The notes beneath the pieces were generated by a model. The model saw only the letters and a program-made list of their open reading frames with translations, had not been told where the DNA came from and searched no databases. Source: Natrinema versiforme (GTDB taxonomy: Archaea > Halobacteriota > Halobacteria > Halobacteriales > Natrialbaceae). From it: 64,000 nt of DNA. Where the stretch lies: NCBI RefSeq assembly GCF_005576615.1, contig NZ_CP040330.1:3348001-3412000 (forward strand), written 5' to 3'. The position numbers and the translations under genes are program-made. This document shows, piece by piece, positions 1 through 7,698 of the stretch; position 1 is the stretch's first letter; the number at the start of each line of letters is the position of its first letter.

Positions 1-503
1 ACAGAATCCACACCATTGCTTGAATCATCTGAGTCGTACCGATAATCAGCTATCCATGTGAGGTCTGATTCAGACTCCATAGAGGTTGCTTGGAAACTAC
101 CGACAACCTCCTCACCACCTTCTATATTGATTAGCACAATACCCTCATTGATTTCGCAATTCGACCCTGTACACTCGTATGGTATATCGATTGAGAAGGC
201 CCCGTTACTATCAGTAGTCGTGGACCACTCGTATCCGTTGTAATCCTCGTAGAAGATTTCTTGATTAGTACCCAATCCTGCTATCTCGTAGTCCCGAAAC
301 GTAACACGAGCGTCCACGACAGGGTTACCATCTGAATCTACTATCTGGTCATCAAATGTGTGCATCTCTGCATCCTCATAGTACCCTGTATCTTGAGCTA
401 CAGCAATCCCACCAATCCCCAACAGGTTGACTATAATCGAGCCCAGGATAACCGCGATTGTGAGTTGAATGATTCTCCAGATTGCATTCTTTATACTTAT
501 CAT
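1..503 (-). CDS. Exported protein with carboxypeptidase-regulatory-like domain, partial
   Basis: An open frame runs from an ATG at 503 off the left edge of the window without a stop (at least 167 codons). The N-terminus is a long hydrophobic signal segment ending near AVAQDTG at about residue 37. It is followed by a DGNPVVDARVTF...TTDSNGAFSI pattern typical of carboxypeptidase-regulatory-like or CnaB-like beta sandwiches. It is probably a cell-surface or virion-surface protein. A TTTAA promoter element lies 23-28 nt upstream, so the transcript is probably leaderless. The C-terminus is outside the window, so a membrane anchor cannot be checked. Confidence 0.75.
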   Translation of the reverse strand, partial: MISIKNAIWRIIQLTIAVILGSIIVNLLGIGGIAVAQDTGYYEDAEMHTFDDQIVDSDGNPVVDARVTFRDYEIAGLGTNQEIFYEDYNGYEWSTTTDSNGAFSIDIPYECTGSNCEINEGIVLINIEGGEEVVGSFQATSMESESDLTWIADYRYDSDDSSNGVDS

Positions 504-520
504 ACCTAATAATTAGTCTA

Positions 521-532
521 GAAGGTTAAATT
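521..532 (-). promoter_or_regulatory. TATA-type promoter of the 1-503 gene
   Basis: On the minus strand this reads AATTTAACCTTC. Its TATA-like core lies 23-28 nt before the ATG at 503, the spacing of leaderless haloarchaeal promoters. A very similar sequence precedes the genes starting at 4159 and 10946. Confidence 0.5.
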
Positions 533-556
533 ATTTCGTATCAAAAAGGCTAATAA

Positions 557-2143
557 CTAGGGTTCGACGCCACCACTACCTCCCGACGGCCAGAAGAAAA
601 CAAAGACCAGGAGGAGGACAACGACTACGATAGCAGGTGCAGCGCCCAAGAGAGCATCTATGATGTCTCCGTACCCACTACCATCGCTACCTCCTGTACC
701 AGCGACCTCCTCATCGCCATTTGGTTCTTCCTCGAGAGTGAGCTCAAGAGTCTTATCTGTCCCGTCGATAGTCACGGTCTTGCCCACAGTGCTATACCCA
801 TCAGCAGATGCCTCAATAGCGTACTCACCATCTTCCAGTGTGAAGGAAGTAGTGTTGCCCGTCTGCTCTTGGCCATCTACTGTGACGGTTGTTTCGAGGG
901 GATTGTCGTCAGTGTCCACGGTAGAGACCTCGAGTATGTATGTGACAACCTGGAGGTCCTGAGCGACTAACTGTGCCTCTCGGTCGTTATCTGTGAGGAT
1001 AGGATATCCATCATTTGTTGCGTAATTCTCCTCTGCTGTGATGGTCTCCCATACACTCGAGAAATCAAGGAACATATTGTCAGCAGCAGATGTGCCCGTC
1101 ATCTCATCGGTTGTTAGCCCTTTAGCGTCATCCGAATCTACATTAACCACATTTGAATCATAGTATGTATATATGACCGAGCCAGCTTTATCTCCGACAA
1201 TAGGTCCTATTTGACCTGAATCAGATGCTGTAACATCGCCTGCAAAATACGAATGAGCCACGGTACCACCGTCATTCAGACCAGTAAAGCCACCAGCATC
1301 AATATTTGATGTAATACTTGCGAAACTGTATGAATTCTTAATTGTGTTCGTGTTGACGCCTGCAACACTACCAGCTGTAGCATAATCGCCTGTCGCTGTG
1401 ACTTCACCCGTCACAGAGACAGAACTAATTTCGCCTGCATTCTTTCCAGCAATAGCTCCAACTTCACCACCTGTAATGTCTACATTCTTCAAATTTAGAC
1501 TCGTTATCTGGCCATCGTTTGTCGTCACAAGCCCAACTCCAAATTCGTTCGGTTGATTAATATATAGACCGTTAATTGTGTGTCCATTACCATCAATAAC
1601 GCCAACATCAGAACCGCTAAACTCAATCGGTTTAAATCCTTTATAGATTTTCTCACTTGTTGTGTATTCAATTTCGATTTCTGCAGATGCTGACTCTTCC
1701 ACCTCAATTGTGCCGTTTTCCGCATCGACAATGGATGCGTTTAACTCAGTGCCTGAGTCTGTATCAGTTACGGATGTGAGTTCAGAAATTGGCGCGTATG
1801 TTAATTCGTACGTTCCCACATCTGTACCACTATACTCACCGATTTGTTCCGTGAAATTCTCTTGTGGATGCCAAGTCTCCGTAGAGTTTGTATCAATATC
1901 ATTCCCGAGAACGTAATGCGATGACGTATTAGCATTCACTGCCTGTAACTCATATACATCTGTAATCACGTAGGGGTCGTCTTCTGTCCCACTACCATCC
2001 ATATTTTCGAGAATGGTCGTTGTATCTGATGGAGCTGTGCTATAATCTGATTCTTGTGCGAGTGCTGTACCACTAATACCTGCGACCATAGCACTCGAGA
2101 CCAGCAAGAGCGCCATGACCATGGTTCTAAAATTTTGTACCAT
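557..2143 (-). CDS. Exported GLUG-repeat surface protein with PEGA-like domain and C-terminal anchor
   Basis: 528 residues. Residues 1-30 form a signal peptide ending GTALAQ. Residues about 180-330 carry repeated glycine-rich GLUG-type motifs (for example GGFTGLNDGG, then AHSYFAGDV), which usually form a right-handed beta solenoid. Residues 401-473 form a PEGA-like sandwich (TYILE...LEDGEYAIEAS...ELTLEEE) that also occurs in the protein at 11020-11832. A Gly/Ser linker leads to a transmembrane helix at 494-518 and a short cytoplasmic tail. This is the layout of a stalked adhesin or receptor-binding spike anchored in a membrane. It could be a virion spike or a host-surface protein made by the element; the sequence alone does not decide. 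Confidence 0.8.
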   Translation of the reverse strand: MVQNFRTMVMALLLVSSAMVAGISGTALAQESDYSTAPSDTTTILENMDGSGTEDDPYVITDVYELQAVNANTSSHYVLGNDIDTNSTETWHPQENFTEQIGEYSGTDVGTYELTYAPISELTSVTDTDSGTELNASIVDAENGTIEVEESASAEIEIEYTTSEKIYKGFKPIEFSGSDVGVIDGNGHTINGLYINQPNEFGVGLVTTNDGQITSLNLKNVDITGGEVGAIAGKNAGEISSVSVTGEVTATGDYATAGSVAGVNTNTIKNSYSFASITSNIDAGGFTGLNDGGTVAHSYFAGDVTASDSGQIGPIVGDKAGSVIYTYYDSNVVNVDSDDAKGLTTDEMTGTSAADNMFLDFSSVWETITAEENYATNDGYPILTDNDREAQLVAQDLQVVTYILEVSTVDTDDNPLETTVTVDGQEQTGNTTSFTLEDGEYAIEASADGYSTVGKTVTIDGTDKTLELTLEEEPNGDEEVAGTGGSDGSGYGDIIDALLGAAPAIVVVVLLLVFVFFWPSGGSGGVEP

Positions 2144-2376
2144 ATTGAATATATAAACTATACAATACTAAATGTCTACCGCCCGTATGCGTGTGAAAGG
2201 ATGTAGAGAATAGAAGCGGGAGATGGAATGACTCCCCGATACGGTATTCTCCTGATGGAATCTACAGGGTTGCAATCATCACCCTGTGTATATTACACTG
2301 TTCTAAAAGAGTAAATAAATTTCCTCGATTAGGTAGAATGCTAGAATCTATACGACAGGGTTCCTGAGTCACAAGT

Positions 2377-2709
2377 ATGCGCGAATGGCAAGAGGACAAT
2401 GACTTCGTGATGGAGTTTCTAGAATCTAAAGACACTATCCTAGAGGTGCAGGTAGATACAGAGTATTTCATATATCTAATAGAAACGGGGGTTACTGATG
2501 CAGACAATATCATACTCTCCTTGGAATATGATGAGAAAAATTGTCACGTAGTATTTGATGGGGAGACAGGCGATGTGCTGCAGAAGATGATAGACGATGC
2601 TATGGACTCCACCAACTCTGAATGCCTTAGAATCAGGGATAACACGACGGATAGAGTGGATATGGATTTGGATTTAGAGGACTACACACTGGTTGACGAC
2701 TATCTGTGA
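2377..2709 (+). CDS. Small acidic protein of unknown function
   Basis: 110 residues, very acidic, no cysteines paired as a metal site and no membrane segment. It is one of few rightward genes in the element and sits alone between the GLUG protein and the zinc-finger cluster. Residue composition (high Asp/Glu, few Lys) fits a real haloarchaeal cytoplasmic protein, whereas the opposite-strand frame over 2262-2513 does not. I do not recognise a family. Being a single divergent gene in a viral arm, it could be a regulator or superinfection function, but nothing in the sequence shows that. Confidence 0.55.
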   Translation: MREWQEDNDFVMEFLESKDTILEVQVDTEYFIYLIETGVTDADNIILSLEYDEKNCHVVFDGETGDVLQKMIDDAMDSTNSECLRIRDNTTDRVDMDLDLEDYTLVDDYL

Positions 2710-2851
2710 CCCCTCTCTTTCGTGTGGAATTCACACACTATACAAACTTCACGTGATTACGGTAGATTGATAACATATCTACGGAACCTGCGAAATGGGT
2801 GTGTGCCAGATAGCTGGGACATCACACACCCCCACTGTCAGAGGCACGGTC

Positions 2852-3067
2852 CTAATCAGAGGATGCAGCACACTCGGTGCAGATGAATTGATTTCCTGGA
2901 TGCTCTAATTCCTGCTCACAGCGAAGACACACATCATGCTCTCCATAGTGGTCCAGAAATCCATACTGCATCCCCTCAGGGAACCATACGTCGCACTTAG
3001 TTACTGGACAGTGTAACTCACCATCTCGCTCCTCGAGCAGGCCGATAATCTCGTCTGTGGTCATCAT
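2852..3067 (-). CDS. Small protein with zinc-ribbon cysteines
   Basis: 71 residues starting MMTTDEII. It has one CPVTKC pair in the N-terminal half and CLRC and CTEC pairs further on, with GFLDHYGEHD between, so one or two zinc ribbons are likely. The start is set by the stop of the preceding gene, which ends one base before this ATG (TAATATG), implying translational coupling. A longer frame extends upstream but overlaps the previous gene and has non-acidic composition. It is the last of three tiny genes in a leftward unit; probably nucleic-acid or protein binding, function unknown. Confidence 0.65.
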   Translation of the reverse strand: MMTTDEIIGLLEERDGELHCPVTKCDVWFPEGMQYGFLDHYGEHDVCLRCEQELEHPGNQFICTECAASSD

Positions 3068-3068
3068 A

Positions 3069-3305
3069 TTACATCCCGTCAGGATGAGTCTCGCGGTCGA
3101 TATGCAAGCCATCATCATCGCAAAGAATCCAGTACATATGCTCAGGTTCGCCATCCTCATCTTGATAAAGTCCTAACCAAAGTGTATCTGCATCCATCCG
3201 CTCGATATGTATCGTATCAACGTCGTGAGCTACATCGATATCCTCAGACGGGTTTATCGTATCAGTCTCGTAATCTCGTTCCTCGCAATCATCGTTTGAG
3301 GTCAT
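3069..3305 (-). CDS. Small acidic protein of unknown function
   Basis: 78 residues starting MTSNDDCEE (a GTG two codons upstream is an alternative start). It is strongly acidic with a C-terminal stretch LWLGLYQDEDGEPEHMYWIL. It has no recognisable domain. It lies between two small zinc-binding proteins and is coupled by a one-base gap to the downstream one, so the three are probably co-transcribed. Confidence 0.55.
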   Translation of the reverse strand: MTSNDDCEERDYETDTINPSEDIDVAHDVDTIHIERMDADTLWLGLYQDEDGEPEHMYWILCDDDGLHIDRETHPDGM

Positions 3306-3330
3306 AGTCACAGTACGTAGTGTTGGGCAT

Positions 3331-3510
3331 TCATTCTTTGCCCTCTACTGGAATAGCCTCAAGCTCGTAGACCTCCTCACACGAGTTGCATTGTACGGTG
3401 TTATCGGTTTCATCACGGGCATCGTCTAAATCCCCATGTGGATACACCTCGCCGTCACAATCATCATTAGGACACGCTAGGGCGAAGTCATCCCAGTACC
3501 AGATATCCAT
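3331..3510 (-). CDS. Tiny zinc-finger protein
   Basis: 59 residues starting MDIWYWDDF. It has two cysteine pairs, CPNDDC and CNSC, about 30 residues apart, which makes a single four-cysteine zinc ribbon likely. It is the first gene of the leftward zinc-finger cluster (3510 to 2852). A TATA-rich stretch at about 3573-3585 may be its promoter. Such small zinc ribbons are abundant in haloarchaeal viruses and plasmids and are mostly uncharacterised. Confidence 0.6.
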   Translation of the reverse strand: MDIWYWDDFALACPNDDCDGEVYPHGDLDDARDETDNTVQCNSCEEVYELEAIPVEGKE

Positions 3511-3940
3511 ACGATGTTCACCACATCTGAATGTTAGAATCCTGGGGTCAACGAGCAGTCCATATCTACTGGCTATATTATATACGGGTCTTTGACCATC
3601 CCCCTTAGGGGGTGGGGGGATGGTGAATAACCCGCTATAGTAATAGTGGACAGAATTACCACGAATCCATAGTAACTCAGAAGTCGAATATGGACTACCC
3701 GTTCATACAGAACAATAACGGTGTGCTATAGCGAATCCAGTTTTCTCGAGAGCAGTAATTTTTCTCTCTTACCCCATCTCCCTCAGATTCAAAATAGATA
3801 GCTGAGAACAGGTGTATTTCGGAAGGTCTCCACCCACCCACGACTTAGGCATCGCTACTAGGTTGATTAGCAATCAGTCTTCGTTGGCCCACCCATGCTC
3901 AAGTCACGATGTGAGACGAGAGATAGTAGCAGAGCAAGAA
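3511..3940. other. Gene-free stretch with strong hairpin
   Basis: About 430 bp without a convincing gene on either strand; only short frames under 30 codons are present. It holds a TATA-rich segment near 3575, the strong hairpin at 3595-3624 and AT-rich sequence up to 3800. As the largest non-coding interval in the element it is the best place to look for an origin or a control region. Confidence 0.5.
3595..3624. repeat. Perfect 10-bp inverted repeat with alternative inner stem
   Basis: The arms ACCATCCCCC and GGGGGATGGT pair perfectly around a 10-base loop. The loop itself begins TTAGGGGG, so CCCCC can instead pair with the nearer GGGGG. Two mutually exclusive hairpins are therefore possible. 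It could be a terminator for the leftward genes, a protein site, or part of an origin. Confidence 0.6.
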
Positions 3941-4159
3941 TCAATCGAAGAAATCTTCTCCTTCGTCCTTAGCCACATCTACATAATCTGATGCTAGTCC
4001 AGAGTACAACTTCGACGCTACCCAGAGAACGAATAGCGTTGCCAGTATCATTATTCCAGAACTCTCTGCTGCTGCTTGAGCTCCACCACTTAATCTGATA
4101 ATCGTAGACAATACGAATGCTCCCAGAAGAGCCATGCCGATTGTTTTCAGTGTTCCCAT
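3941..4159 (-). CDS. Small two-helix membrane protein
   Basis: 72 residues from MGTLKTIGMAL. Two hydrophobic helices (about residues 5-20 and 32-52) are followed by an acidic tail ending AKDEGEDFFD. I chose this start because a TTTAA promoter sits 24-29 nt upstream, giving a leaderless transcript; the longer frame upstream is not acidic and runs toward the neighbour gene. Size and topology resemble small membrane proteins of pleomorphic or filamentous haloarchaeal viruses, but no family is recognisable. Confidence 0.6.
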   Translation of the reverse strand: MGTLKTIGMALLGAFVLSTIIRLSGGAQAAAESSGIMILATLFVLWVASKLYSGLASDYVDVAKDEGEDFFD

Positions 4160-4174
4160 AGTATAAATATGTAA

Positions 4175-4189
4175 AGAAGATGTTAAATG
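4175..4189 (-). promoter_or_regulatory. TATA-type promoter of the 3941-4159 gene
   Basis: Minus-strand CATTTAACATCTTCT, with the TATA-like core 24-29 nt before the ATG at 4159. Its ATTTAACATCTT core is identical to that in front of the large membrane protein at 10946. Confidence 0.55.
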
Positions 4190-4220
4190 TGTTGTCACCA
4201 AAATCAGCAGTCTACGATTG

Positions 4221-4469
4221 TTAGAACCATTCTGGCTCGAGGTACCAGTATGGGCTATCACGTATGTGTCTCAGGAGTCCAAGCTTAGCAAGGGAGTTGA
4301 AGGTGTGTTTGATGGTATCTTCTGAAATATCCTTGTCTATGGCTTGCTGCATATCATGTGTAGTCCACCGTATCCTGTCTTGTTTCACAAGCTGTTCGAA
4401 TACCAAATCACGGTTAGTTGGAGTCACGTACGAGACCTCATCAGTCTCTGCCCCTGCGTGCGTACTCAT
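4221..4469 (-). CDS. Winged-helix DNA-binding protein
   Basis: 82 residues. After a short acidic leader, residues about 20-80 follow a winged-helix plan: helix (DLVFEQLVKQDRIRW), helix (DMQQAIDKDI), recognition helix (EDTIKHTFNSLAKLGLL) and wing ending in YWYLEPEWF. It probably regulates element genes. A TTTTAA element lies about 25-30 nt before the ATG. It is separated from the membrane hydrolase gene upstream by 39 bp, so it may have its own promoter. Confidence 0.7.
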   Translation of the reverse strand: MSTHAGAETDEVSYVTPTNRDLVFEQLVKQDRIRWTTHDMQQAIDKDISEDTIKHTFNSLAKLGLLRHIRDSPYWYLEPEWF

Positions 4470-4508
4470 ATAATATGTTTTGTATTTTAATGCTATTAAT
4501 CTATGGAA

Positions 4509-5003
4509 TTAAATACCCACGAAGAAGTAATAATAGATTGCGACGATAGTACCCACTATACCGATGACGTAGAAGAGCCAGTTCCATAGTTTTGAGTTTG
4601 AACTAATATCACCAGAATATTGCTTTTCTGAAACGGGGGCTAGTGGTTTCACCCCCATAGGTGTGTGACTGTCGAGGAAGATATGTGTGATAATAATAAC
4701 GAACCCGATGAAGAATAAATAGACAGGTGGGATACTAGCTCCTATTGCCGCTAGTGTTGGAGACATCTTCAATCCGATAATGAAGAAGATAGCTCCGAAT
4801 ATGAGAGCAAACCAGAACGTGTGTGAAAATCCTCGGTGGGTGGCCAGAGGAAAGGATTGGTCTTCATCAGGAACCATCACAAGCGGTATACCCAATATAT
4901 ACCCGATGACAGATACACGAAACAGTCCTTGGGGCAGGAGGAAGAGAAAAGATATCGCTGTCCAGACTAGCAAATACCCTCCTGTATGCCCTGATTTGTG
5001 CAT
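4509..5003 (-). CDS. Membrane-bound metal-dependent hydrolase, DUF457/YdjM type
   Basis: 164 residues with about four membrane helices. It shows HRGFSHT at about residue 55 and HIFLDSHTPMG at about 105-118, the conserved histidine/aspartate motifs of the YdjM/DUF457 membrane hydrolase family. It is slightly short for the family. The substrate is unknown for the family in archaea. It starts 4 bp after the stop of a winged-helix gene, so the two are probably an operon. Such genes occur in many haloarchaeal viruses and plasmids. Confidence 0.8.
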   Translation of the reverse strand: MHKSGHTGGYLLVWTAISFLFLLPQGLFRVSVIGYILGIPLVMVPDEDQSFPLATHRGFSHTFWFALIFGAIFFIIGLKMSPTLAAIGASIPPVYLFFIGFVIIITHIFLDSHTPMGVKPLAPVSEKQYSGDISSNSKLWNWLFYVIGIVGTIVAIYYYFFVGI

Positions 5004-5007
5004 CGTA

Positions 5008-5235
5008 TCACCGTGTAACCCGTTTAAGCATATAGCACCGCTGTGGAGAGCGTTCTAATTCTACGATGAGGTCTTCCTCCTCGAGAGCAGAAACGAGGTT
5101 CAGTGCCTTGCTCTTAGTCCAGTCAAATTTCCCAGCTATCTGGTCAACTGTTGCTGTCCCGACTCTGTGCAAATACATCAGAATCAATTTGCATCCGTCC
5201 GTCTGTGCACGCGTAAGTAAATCAGATAATTTCAT
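5008..5235 (-). CDS. Winged-helix transcription regulator
   Basis: 75 residues starting MKLSDLLTRA. Helices at CKLILMYLHRVG, TVDQIAGKF and TKSKALNLVSALEEEDLI form a MarR/ArsR-like winged helix. The start is chosen because a good ribosome-binding site (GAGGTG) lies 4 bases before this ATG; a frame start 24 bases upstream lacks one. It is co-transcribed with the downstream membrane hydrolase. The palindrome at 5282-5304 just upstream is a candidate operator for this protein. Confidence 0.75.
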   Translation of the reverse strand: MKLSDLLTRAQTDGCKLILMYLHRVGTATVDQIAGKFDWTKSKALNLVSALEEEDLIVELERSPQRCYMLKRVTR

Positions 5236-5281
5236 ACACACCTCATAATTAAATATCAAATCCTAAATGTGTATCGCGTCA

Positions 5282-5304
5282 GATGAGAATTCACAGTTCT
5301 CATC
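5282..5304. promoter_or_regulatory. Perfect 8-bp inverted repeat, candidate operator
   Basis: GATGAGAA and TTCTCATC flank a 7-base spacer, 47 bp upstream of the winged-helix start. A second imperfect inverted repeat (CCCACT / AGTGGG, 5309-5334) follows directly. The location in the gap between the 445-residue protein and the regulator fits an autoregulatory operator, or a terminator for the gene upstream. Confidence 0.45.
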
Positions 5305-5405
5305 ACCTCCCACTCTATGAGGGCATATAGTGGGGGATATGGGGGGGTGCGCATCTAGTATTGGAAATAACAAATACTGAGTGCAGAGACATAATTCAAC
5401 CTTAT

Positions 5406-6743
5406 TTATACCCTAGAGTCTTCAGGATTTAGATTGCTGAGTTTGTTATAGTTTTCCAAGTTCTCAATATCCAACAGTTGGTTCCGAATGAGTCTCTGGA
5501 ATAATGTGAGAGTTGCCTCATAATCTCTATAGAGTTCATCATTAGTAATCTTCAGGTTGTCTCCATGAATAACATATTGGCGGGAATAGGAATAGAAATA
5601 TTCGTGCGTATAATTCACCTCTTCTTCATCAGAATCAAGGTTCAGAATGGAGAATAGCTTTTGAACGCATTTCGACCAAACCCCTACTGTATTGTTATTA
5701 CCATCAGATGCTTGCGAATAGGATGTGTCATATGTTCCAGAGAACTCTGCAAGGTCTTCCGTCTCCACACAGAGTTTATTTACAAGATATCCGATTCGGT
5801 TTCTAGTCTTATAGTAGCCTGGTCCGTGGTCTGAGTGACGTTTAGCAAAAAGTTCAGTCCCACTACAAATAGAGGCCATCTTCGTATCTAGTGTACGCGT
5901 AGCATTGAGTGCGTCAAGATACCAACTAATAACCATATGGAGACGATAGGGTTCTCGATTATCTAGGTAGTCGTCATAGGCCTCATCCAAGTAATCTCGC
6001 AAGTCCGCATAAATGAAGTTTGAGTCTGTGAACGCGCAACCAATACTTCTGCGATACTTCGTGAACCATTCTTCATATCTTTCGCTGTATTCGTCACCGT
6101 CTACAGCCGTAACTCGGGCACGGAAAGGAGTTGGCTCAACCCCTTGAATAAATGATGTGAGTTCCACGACCTCCTGAATTTGCTCGAGAGCCTTTTCTAC
6201 TTGTCTTGATGGTGGTCCATTCACCTCCTGTCTGACTTCGATGGTGGCGGTTCTCAACGGTCGTTTGAATTCCTTGATGAGACCGACCCTTGTTTCTCTG
6301 TCATCTAGTGATTCCCCATATATTGACCAGTCATCTCGTTCTAATAGTGGGAGTTCTTCAACACTGTCAATGAAAGGGTTAGAGGGAAGAAAACATAACA
6401 CATCGATTTCTACGGTGACTTCTTCATTGACAATTGCATTTCCTCCAGAAGAATCAATTATAATTTCTGAGGGGCTGATACTACTTGCATAGAATTTACT
6501 AGGTTCTCCCGCAACAAATCGTCCTGACTCACTGACTGAGCATTTTAACAGTTCGACCTGAGTATTAGAATTCTTCTTCCCTTCAAAATCGTATAGGTCG
6601 TTCTCTATTGGGCCATCTACTTGAACCATCTCTGGCAGGGTAGCCTCAATAGAACCACTTTCGGTTAACCGAATATCTACATCCGCTTTGACGCCAAAAA
6701 TATCGACTTCAACCGTTTCTTCGATTATTGACTCAGAGAACAT
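5406..6743 (-). CDS. Protein of unknown function, 445 residues
   Basis: Acidic soluble protein with no signal peptide or membrane helix. The N-terminal 150 residues are rich in alternating hydrophobic/acidic strands (beta-like), and the C-terminal two thirds look helical, with several Tyr-rich stretches (THEYFYSYSRQYVIHGD). I find no Walker, nuclease or recombinase motif. It ends the leftward run that begins with the ATPase cluster, but a 101-bp gap to its upstream neighbour may contain its own promoter. In a viral context a replication or assembly role is possible; this is inference from position only. Confidence 0.7.
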   Translation of the reverse strand: MFSESIIEETVEVDIFGVKADVDIRLTESGSIEATLPEMVQVDGPIENDLYDFEGKKNSNTQVELLKCSVSESGRFVAGEPSKFYASSISPSEIIIDSSGGNAIVNEEVTVEIDVLCFLPSNPFIDSVEELPLLERDDWSIYGESLDDRETRVGLIKEFKRPLRTATIEVRQEVNGPPSRQVEKALEQIQEVVELTSFIQGVEPTPFRARVTAVDGDEYSERYEEWFTKYRRSIGCAFTDSNFIYADLRDYLDEAYDDYLDNREPYRLHMVISWYLDALNATRTLDTKMASICSGTELFAKRHSDHGPGYYKTRNRIGYLVNKLCVETEDLAEFSGTYDTSYSQASDGNNNTVGVWSKCVQKLFSILNLDSDEEEVNYTHEYFYSYSRQYVIHGDNLKITNDELYRDYEATLTLFQRLIRNQLLDIENLENYNKLSNLNPEDSRV

Positions 6744-6844
6744 CTGTTGGTTAGGCTCTGTTACTCACCCATCATAGGTGTACCGTCAGTGATTGCTCCC
6801 GATAAAGTAGCCTGCTGAGGATACACTAACTCTTGTGTGCGAGG

Positions 6845-7660
6845 TTAACTCCACCCCTCAAGTTTCTCTTCTTCAGAATCAGGTACTAACGTCTCTACAG
6901 GTTTGTCTCTCTTCTTACCACGCTTCAAAGCCTCCTCAAAGTTCATTCCTTGTTCAACCTCTATTCCTTTTCGAGAGGTGATGTGACGTGAGTGTTCTTC
7001 GTCTATGATATCGGCGTACGTAACGTAGATATCAATACTGATTTCATCAGCCCCCCATTCCTCAATCATCTGGTTAATAGCACCAGTGAAATCTACAGTC
7101 ATACTGGGTCCTCGAGAGGCGATTTCTTGCTTAAGTTGGCCTTCGAAACGTATCGAATCTTCCTTCGCTTCAAGTCCATTTTCAAGTGGTGAAGGGTCGG
7201 AACCAGTCTCAATATGAACAGGGTCATGTACACCTGCCACATCGACTTTCGCCGTTCGAGGAGCTCTACTTAGAGGAGATTTGACTGGACCGATAACAAA
7301 GTCGAGAACATGCATAGAGAAGGGAATCCAATATCCTTTATTATTCTTGAAAAATGGATAACACTGTATACCCAACTTGCGTGCGCGACCTTCGCCCACA
7401 TTAGATAGTGTTATTCTTGCTGAATTTCCAACAGCATCCAAATCACCATCTGCCTTTATCTCAGGTTGATGTTCAGCTGCCATCAGGCGGTTTTGAGATT
7501 CCATTATCGTGGTCTGCCTATCTTGTATCTCAGTCTGCTTCTTTTGGGATTTATACATGTAGTAGTACAAGACCACGAGAAATCCATAGAGACCGACTTG
7601 GAGAAGGTTAGTGACGGAGAGGTCAACCGAAATAGATTGCAAGGGCGTGACCACAGTCAT
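6845..7660 (-). CDS. N-terminally anchored membrane protein of unknown function
   Basis: About 271 residues from ATG at 7660 (a GTG three codons upstream is possible). One membrane helix lies near residues 20-38 (VGLYGFLVVLYYYMY). A short charged coiled-coil-like segment (KKQTEIQDRQTTIMESQNRL) follows, then a mainly beta domain with ARITLSNVGEGRARKLGI. The C-terminal 50 residues are charged and lysine-rich. The layout is that of a bitopic protein with its bulk on one side of the membrane. It lies 38 bp downstream of the ATPase gene, probably in the same transcript. Confidence 0.7.
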   Translation of the reverse strand: MTVVTPLQSISVDLSVTNLLQVGLYGFLVVLYYYMYKSQKKQTEIQDRQTTIMESQNRLMAAEHQPEIKADGDLDAVGNSARITLSNVGEGRARKLGIQCYPFFKNNKGYWIPFSMHVLDFVIGPVKSPLSRAPRTAKVDVAGVHDPVHIETGSDPSPLENGLEAKEDSIRFEGQLKQEIASRGPSMTVDFTGAINQMIEEWGADEISIDIYVTYADIIDEEHSRHITSRKGIEVEQGMNFEEALKRGKKRDKPVETLVPDSEEEKLEGWS

Positions 7661-7698
7661 ACACGACACCCAGACAGTGTGGAATTATAAACACTAGG

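Noticed and set aside
2262-2513. Minus-strand frame opposite the small acidic gene
   Set aside because: Ser/Ile/Cys-rich and not acidic; the plus-strand frame fits haloarchaeal composition better.
3386-3595. Plus-strand 69-codon frame
   Set aside because: Opposite a four-cysteine zinc-ribbon gene on the minus strand, which is the better coding candidate.
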